From Halobacteriales archaeon QS_9_67_15 (GTDB lineage Archaea; Halobacteriota; Halobacteria; Halobacteriales; Haloarculaceae): DNA of 39,691 nt. Shown here in pieces: positions 35,728 through 39,691 of this stretch. The position numbers were made by a program, and so were the translations under genes. The notes beneath the pieces were generated by a model. That model was given only the letters and a program-made list of their open reading frames with translations, did not search any database and was not told the origin of the DNA. Numbering within the stretch: the first letter of the stretch is position 1; every line of letters starts with the position of its first letter. The stretch covers positions 1 to 39,691 of the forward strand of contig PXSD01000072.1 in NCBI GenBank assembly GCA_003023165.1, in the 5' to 3' direction.

Positions 35728-36201
35728 CTACGCCGACTCGACGGCGTCGAGGACCTCGTCGTAGTCGGGTTCGTTGGTCGGGTCGTCGGCGACCCAGTCG
35801 TAGACGACCGTGCCCTCGTCGTCGACGACGAAGACGGCCCGATTGGCGATGCCGTGCAGGCCGAGGTCGGCGATGTCGGTCTCCAGCCCGTACTCGCGGA
35901 TCGCGTCGCCGCCCATGTCGCTGACGAGGTCGAACTCGATGCCGTGTTCCTCGCGGAACGAGCCCTGCGAGAACGGCGAGTCGGCGCTGATCCCGAAGAT
36001 AGTCGCGCCGGCGTCCTCGAAGTCGTCGAGGTGGTCCTGGAACGCGACCATTTCGCTGGTACACGGCGGGGTAAACGCGCCGGGGAAGAAGGCGAGGACG
36101 ACCGGGCCGTCGCCGACGTGGTCGGCCAGGTCGAAGTCCTCGTGGTCACTCGTGCCGAGCGTCGCCGTGAACGTGGGTGCGGAGTCACCTGTAGAAGCCA
36201 T
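35728..36201 (-). CDS. Peroxiredoxin, AhpE/1-Cys-like
   Basis: The 157-residue thioredoxin-fold protein reduces peroxides. The motif FFPGAFTPPCTSEM holds the peroxidatic Cys47. No other cysteine is present, so resolution must come from an external thiol (1-Cys mechanism). Other features are ISADSPFSQGSFREE near 95 and HGIANRAVFVVDDEGTVVYD near 120. A strong TATA box (minus strand CTTTTATAC, 36226-36234) is centred about 29 bases before the ATG, giving a leaderless transcript. It converges on nuoN and may protect against oxidants made by the respiratory chain, which is inference. Confidence 0.9.
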   Translation of the reverse strand: MASTGDSAPTFTATLGTSDHEDFDLADHVGDGPVVLAFFPGAFTPPCTSEMVAFQDHLDDFEDAGATIFGISADSPFSQGSFREEHGIEFDLVSDMGGDAIREYGLETDIADLGLHGIANRAVFVVDDEGTVVYDWVADDPTNEPDYDEVLDAVESA

Positions 36202-36300
36202 CGCCGAGTCGTTGGACTGCGAACCGTATAAAAGACGTACCGAACGGGGCGAGCGGCGCTCGACGGGTCCGGGTGAACAGATCCTGGGGGCGCGGACGGA

Positions 36301-37716
36301 CTACCGCTCGACGAGCTCCATCTCCATCGTCTGCCGGGGGTGCATCGTCAGCGACGGCATGAGTTCCAGCGGCGCGTCGCCCTGGAAGTCGAGTTCGTAC
36401 TCGGAGACGACGGTGGCGACGATGAGCTTCGCCTCCAGCAGCGAGAGGTGTTTGCCGATGCAGTGGCGCGGCCCGCCGCCGAACGGGAAGAAGGCGAACC
36501 GCGGGCGGTCACTGCGGCGGTCGGGGCTGAACCGCTCGGGGTCGAACGTCTCAGGGTCGTCCCAGTAGCGCTCCGAGCGGTGGACGCCCCACTGGGGGAG
36601 CATGATGGTCGCCCCGCTCGGCACCTGATACCCGCCGAGTTCGACGGGTTCGGTCGGCTCTCTGAAGATGGTGAACACCGGCGGGTAGAGCCGCATCGCT
36701 TCGTTGATGACCCACTCCAGGTACTCGAACTCGCGGACGTGGTCCATCCCCGGTCGGTCGCCGCTGTGCGGCTTCGCCGCACTGCCCGAGGGACTCCGTC
36801 CCTCGCTGTCGAGCACCTCGTCGACCTCCTGCTGGACGCGGCGCTCGGCCTCGGGGTGCTCAGAGAGGAGGAACCACGTGTAGGTCAGCGTCAGCGCGGT
36901 CGTGTCGTGACCCGCCAGCAGCATCGTCATCATCTCGTCGCGGAGCTGCCAGGCCGACTGCTCGCCCCGGTTCTGCGCGCGCAGGAGCACCGAGAGGAAG
37001 TCCATCGGCGGACCGCCCTCGCCGCTGGCCTGACTGACCTGGTCGACGCCCTCGACGCCTTCGGTCCCCCGGCGCGTCTCGATGATCTCGTCGAGCACCG
37101 CGTCGAGATTGTCCACCGCGGCCTCGAACTCCTCGTCGCCGGGCATGGGGACCCACTCGGGCATCGCGAACCGGAGGGGGTCGGGCTCGAAGCGCCGACC
37201 GAGCGGTTCGAGCTGGTCCTGGACCGTCTGGACGCGCTCGTCGGAGAGTTCGACGCCCATCATCAGGTCGAGGATGACGTTCAGCGTCACGCGGGCCATC
37301 TCCGCCTCGGCGTTGATCGTCCGGCCGTCGGACCAGCCGTCGACCATCGACTCGGCGTGGCCGGTGACTCTGTCGGCCATCCCCATGAGCCGCGACATCT
37401 GGAAGGCGGGGTTGGCGAGCTCCCGCTGCTGTTGCCACGTGTCGCCTTCGCTCAGGAGGAGACCGTCGCCGAGGAGGTCCCCGAGCGCGTCGTTCTGAAA
37501 GTCCGGCTTGCGGAAGGTGTCTGCCTCGGAGACGAGGACGCGCTCGATGTCCGTCGGGTCGGTCACCATGTAGGTGTCCATCGGCCCCATGTCGAACAGC
37601 GCCACGTCGTCGTACGTCTCTTCCAGCGCCGAGATGAACGAGAACGGGTCGCGGGCGTACCGCCGACTGCTTCCGAACAGCGGTTCGCCTTTCGGTCCCG
37701 GCGGCGTCTCTGACAT
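36301..37716 (-). CDS. Cytochrome P450
   Basis: The 471-residue haem monooxygenase has the I-helix oxygen-binding motif AGHDTTA near residue 270, the K-helix ExxR (NEAMRLYPP) near 345, the PERF region (FDPERFSPDR) and the haem-binding loop FPFGGGPRHCIGK with the axial Cys near 425. It resembles CYP102/CYP4-like soluble P450s. A Ser/Gly-rich stretch before the ExxR helix (SEGRSPSGSAAKPHSGDRPG) looks like an insertion. The substrate and redox partner are unknown; no ferredoxin or reductase gene is adjacent. The ATG at 37716 is chosen over an upstream TTG. Confidence 0.93.
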   Translation of the reverse strand: MSETPPGPKGEPLFGSSRRYARDPFSFISALEETYDDVALFDMGPMDTYMVTDPTDIERVLVSEADTFRKPDFQNDALGDLLGDGLLLSEGDTWQQQRELANPAFQMSRLMGMADRVTGHAESMVDGWSDGRTINAEAEMARVTLNVILDLMMGVELSDERVQTVQDQLEPLGRRFEPDPLRFAMPEWVPMPGDEEFEAAVDNLDAVLDEIIETRRGTEGVEGVDQVSQASGEGGPPMDFLSVLLRAQNRGEQSAWQLRDEMMTMLLAGHDTTALTLTYTWFLLSEHPEAERRVQQEVDEVLDSEGRSPSGSAAKPHSGDRPGMDHVREFEYLEWVINEAMRLYPPVFTIFREPTEPVELGGYQVPSGATIMLPQWGVHRSERYWDDPETFDPERFSPDRRSDRPRFAFFPFGGGPRHCIGKHLSLLEAKLIVATVVSEYELDFQGDAPLELMPSLTMHPRQTMEMELVER

Positions 37717-38606
37717 ATCCAACGTTACGGTTGTACCGGTAAGAATGTCTCGACAGCTAAGGGGTTCGCGTCGATAGCGAATCGTCGAACTCTCCGTTGA
37801 ACGCCCAGTAGCCTGCTCTGTTGAATAGGGGTACGGCGACGGGATAGACCGTCACATCGGTAAGGATGAAGCTGAGGAAGGCAAATATGGCTGAAGTCGA
37901 ACTCCTCCACTTCCTGAAAGACTGTAAGCGGCTTCCCATACGAGCATTAGGGACCAACGCGGGCAAGCCCGCCGAAGGTGGACACGACGGATGGGCGAGG
38001 CATATGACCGCTGAAACCGACCACGAGGCCGCCGAGGACGAGGCTGAAAGTGAGCGCTAAGCGCCGTTGCGGCTAACTCCCAGTACCGGTCACTCGTCGC
38101 ATCACGATTCGGCATCTGAATCGTGAGCGATTTTCTCAGTCAGCAACAATGCTATTCTTAATTATTGGCTGTTCGTTACCCGGTCTTCGCGCTCGTTGCT
38201 TCTATTGATTGAAATCAGTCGATCGGCACTCATAACACTACGAGATTCACATGTTGACGGAGCCATACAGCTCTATCTTGGCAAAGAACACTGCACGCTA
38301 CACTTTTGTTGCTCGGCTCTGATGCTTGTACTGTGGCGGACGAGAAACCGACTCCCTCCCGGCAGCGCATCTCCTGGCTCTCAGTAGAGAGCGTCGTTTC
38401 GCTCTCGACACTGCTAGAGAGGCCGCTCCGCCGGAGTGATCGTGGGTTCATCTACGTTCTTTCAGTTATCACCTCGCGTTATCGTGGCCGGTAGCGACAG
38501 CTAACGATCCGCAGTTGCTCAGCTCGCTCGGAGCTCAACAGGCAACTAGTACTTGCTAGTTAGCTCGTTACCCGGGCCATCATACACAATAATATCCACG
38601 ACACCC
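37717..38606. other. AT-richer intergenic stretch without clear genes
   Basis: Nearly 900 bases hold no recognisable complete gene. The P450 promoter is near 37738-37746 (minus strand ATTCTTACC). A minus-strand frame (37757-37930) has one good hydrophobic segment (SAIFAFLSFILTDVTVYPVA) and could be a membrane protein remnant. A plus-strand frame ending MTAETDHEAAEDEAESER (stop near 38060) and one starting VADEKPTPSRQRISWLSVES (38333) look like gene fragments. GC drops clearly after 38130. The stretch may mark the edge of a genomic island. Confidence 0.45.
38102..38126. terminator. Hairpin followed by a T-run
   Basis: TCACGATTC (38102-38110) and GAATCGTGA (38118-38126) form a perfect 9 bp stem with a seven-base loop, followed by GCGATTTTCTC. 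It could be a terminator for the short plus-strand frame ending near 38060, or a structure left by a mobile element. Confidence 0.4.
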
Positions 38607-39691
38607 ATGACCGATTCCGCCCCGAACACTTCGCTACGGGGACTGACCGCAACGCTGTTACTCGCCAGTACGATGACCGCCATCTCGACCAGTGCGATCG
38701 CGCCGGCGCTGCCGGCCATTCGCACCCATTTTGCCGCTCTCAACACGCCGAATGTTGCCTTGCTCGTCGAACTCCTCGTCTCGATCACCGCCCTCTGTAC
38801 CGGCCTCGCCAGCCCGTTCACCGGAATAATCGCTGACCGCCTCGGCCGACGACCGCTACTGCTCGGCTCGCTCGGCCTCACTGTCATAGCTGGATCGGCT
38901 GGAGCCGTGCTCAATTCCCTGTGGGTAATTCTCTTCAGCCGGGCTCTGCTCGGCGTCGCTGTGGCTGGTGTGGTCGTCGCGGCGACGACACTGCTCACGG
39001 ACTACTTCGCCGGTGATCGGCGCGAAACCGTCCTCGGCTGGCAAGGAGCGATCGTGTTCTTCGCCGGAGGTGTATTCCTCCCGATTAGCGGGGCGCTTGC
39101 TGATATCGGCTGGCGGTTCACGTTTCTCGTTTACCTCGCGCCGAGCGTCTTAGTAGTACTCGGATTTTTCCTAGTCGACGAACCAGCTCCGACCAATCAC
39201 AATCCCTCTAAGAAAAACGATGAGTCGGTGACAGAGGTGGGTATCGAAGTATTCACTGCATCTGAGTTCCGTGAACGGCTCGCTCAGGTGCCGCTTGCCA
39301 AGCTCGCTACGATCTTTGCGACGATGTTCCTCGCACAGATCATCTACTTCTTACTACCAGTTCGGGGACCGTTTTACCTGCGGACGGTCGCCGCGGCGAG
39401 CGCTACTTCGATTGGCGTCGCCCTCGCCGGCACGCTATTGATTAGTGGGGTTGTTGCGCTCGAGTTCGATCGAGTAAGCCGTCGGATAGGGGTAGTAGGG
39501 GTGGTAGCACTGCACTTCGGAGTGATGAGCGTTGGATATGCCATTGTCGCGCTCGCAGGGACATACAGCGGGATCGCCTTTGGGTTAACCGTCGTCGGGG
39601 TAGGGTTGGGCCTGCAGTTACCTGCGTTCAATACGTGGACAGCAGCCTCGGTACCGGATGGACTGCGCGGGCGAGCACTCGGTTGGTTGAC
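38607..39691 (+). CDS. Major facilitator superfamily transporter, 3' end missing
   Basis: An open frame of 361 codons runs from ATG 38607 to the window edge without a stop. It begins MTDSAPNTSLRGLTATLLLA and has about ten transmembrane segments so far. The MFS motif A, GIIADRLGRRPLLLG, lies between helices 2 and 3 near residue 72. A central polar loop (NHNPSKKNDESVTEV) follows helix 6, as in 12-helix multidrug or sugar exporters. The substrate is unknown; drug/H+ antiport is the likeliest class. Codon use is richer in A and T than in the rest of the window (TTA, GTA, ATA, AGT), which suggests acquisition by transfer. Confidence 0.85.
   Translation, partial: MTDSAPNTSLRGLTATLLLASTMTAISTSAIAPALPAIRTHFAALNTPNVALLVELLVSITALCTGLASPFTGIIADRLGRRPLLLGSLGLTVIAGSAGAVLNSLWVILFSRALLGVAVAGVVVAATTLLTDYFAGDRRETVLGWQGAIVFFAGGVFLPISGALADIGWRFTFLVYLAPSVLVVLGFFLVDEPAPTNHNPSKKNDESVTEVGIEVFTASEFRERLAQVPLAKLATIFATMFLAQIIYFLLPVRGPFYLRTVAAASATSIGVALAGTLLISGVVALEFDRVSRRIGVVGVVALHFGVMSVGYAIVALAGTYSGIAFGLTVVGVGLGLQLPAFNTWTAASVPDGLRGRALGWL

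Noticed and set aside
38196..38494. Short plus-strand frames of about 60 residues as genes
   Set aside because: They are Cys/Arg/Leu-rich without haloarchaeal acidity, overlap one another, and have no family likeness. They are treated as fragments or noise.

Overview
The window looks like chromosomal DNA of a haloarchaeon (class Halobacteria). GC is high, the proteins are very acidic, and many starts lie about 25-30 bases after an AT-rich TATA-like box, as expected of leaderless transcripts. The gene families are typical of the class: a surface-glycoprotein signal peptide, TFB, archaeal L11/L1/L10(P0)/L12, TIGR04206, DR2241, DUF6517, DUF7524, DUF7527, and cox-cluster proteins. The genus cannot be fixed from the sequence alone; a Haloarcula/Halosimplex-like relative is a guess.

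Layout. 0-4.3 kb: start of a surface glycoprotein gene (running off the left edge), a two-domain VOC protein, a TIGR04206 membrane protein, a DRG-type GTPase, a broken VNG_1110C-like gene and a TrmB-type regulator. 4.3-8.7 kb: transcription factor TFB and the ribosomal stalk genes L11, then L1-L10-L12. The L10 gene carries an in-frame TAG, and a decayed histidine kinase lies between L11 and L1. 8.7-13.8 kb: an intact membrane histidine kinase, an acyl-CoA synthetase and a TctA-like permease. 13.8-14.5 kb: gene remnants (corA 3' end, a membrane fragment, a 12-codon zinc-ribbon start). 14.5-22.4 kb: DUF6517 lipoprotein, cysS, a divergent pair of internally deleted genes (DUF7523 and cbiX), DR2241, DUF7524, Trm112-like, a zinc-ribbon protein and purA. 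22.6-28.9 kb: a winged-helix regulator, the 878-residue DUF7527 protein, and a cox cluster with coxA plus four small membrane proteins. 29.4-35.6 kb: nuoJ1-J2-K-L-M-N, the proton-pumping arm of complex I, as one tightly overlapping operon without nuoA-I. 35.7-37.7 kb: a peroxiredoxin and a cytochrome P450. 37.7 kb to the end: an AT-richer stretch without clear genes, then an MFS transporter running off the right edge.

The most unusual signal is a family of four intergenic hairpin elements (86-88 bp) at 1292, 3266, 18167 and 28580. Each is bounded by CTGA on one side and TGAG on the other. Each has 14-16 bp terminal arms that differ strongly between copies but stay self-complementary within a copy. 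They lie at gene ends, and in two cases the element's own CTGA supplies the stop codon of the upstream reading frame. I do not recognise this family.

A second theme is damage to normally conserved genes: VNG_1110C-like, a kinase remnant, rpl10 (nonsense), corA, DUF7523, cbiX and perhaps a zinc-ribbon gene. These could be real decay or errors in the sequence; read-level data would decide.
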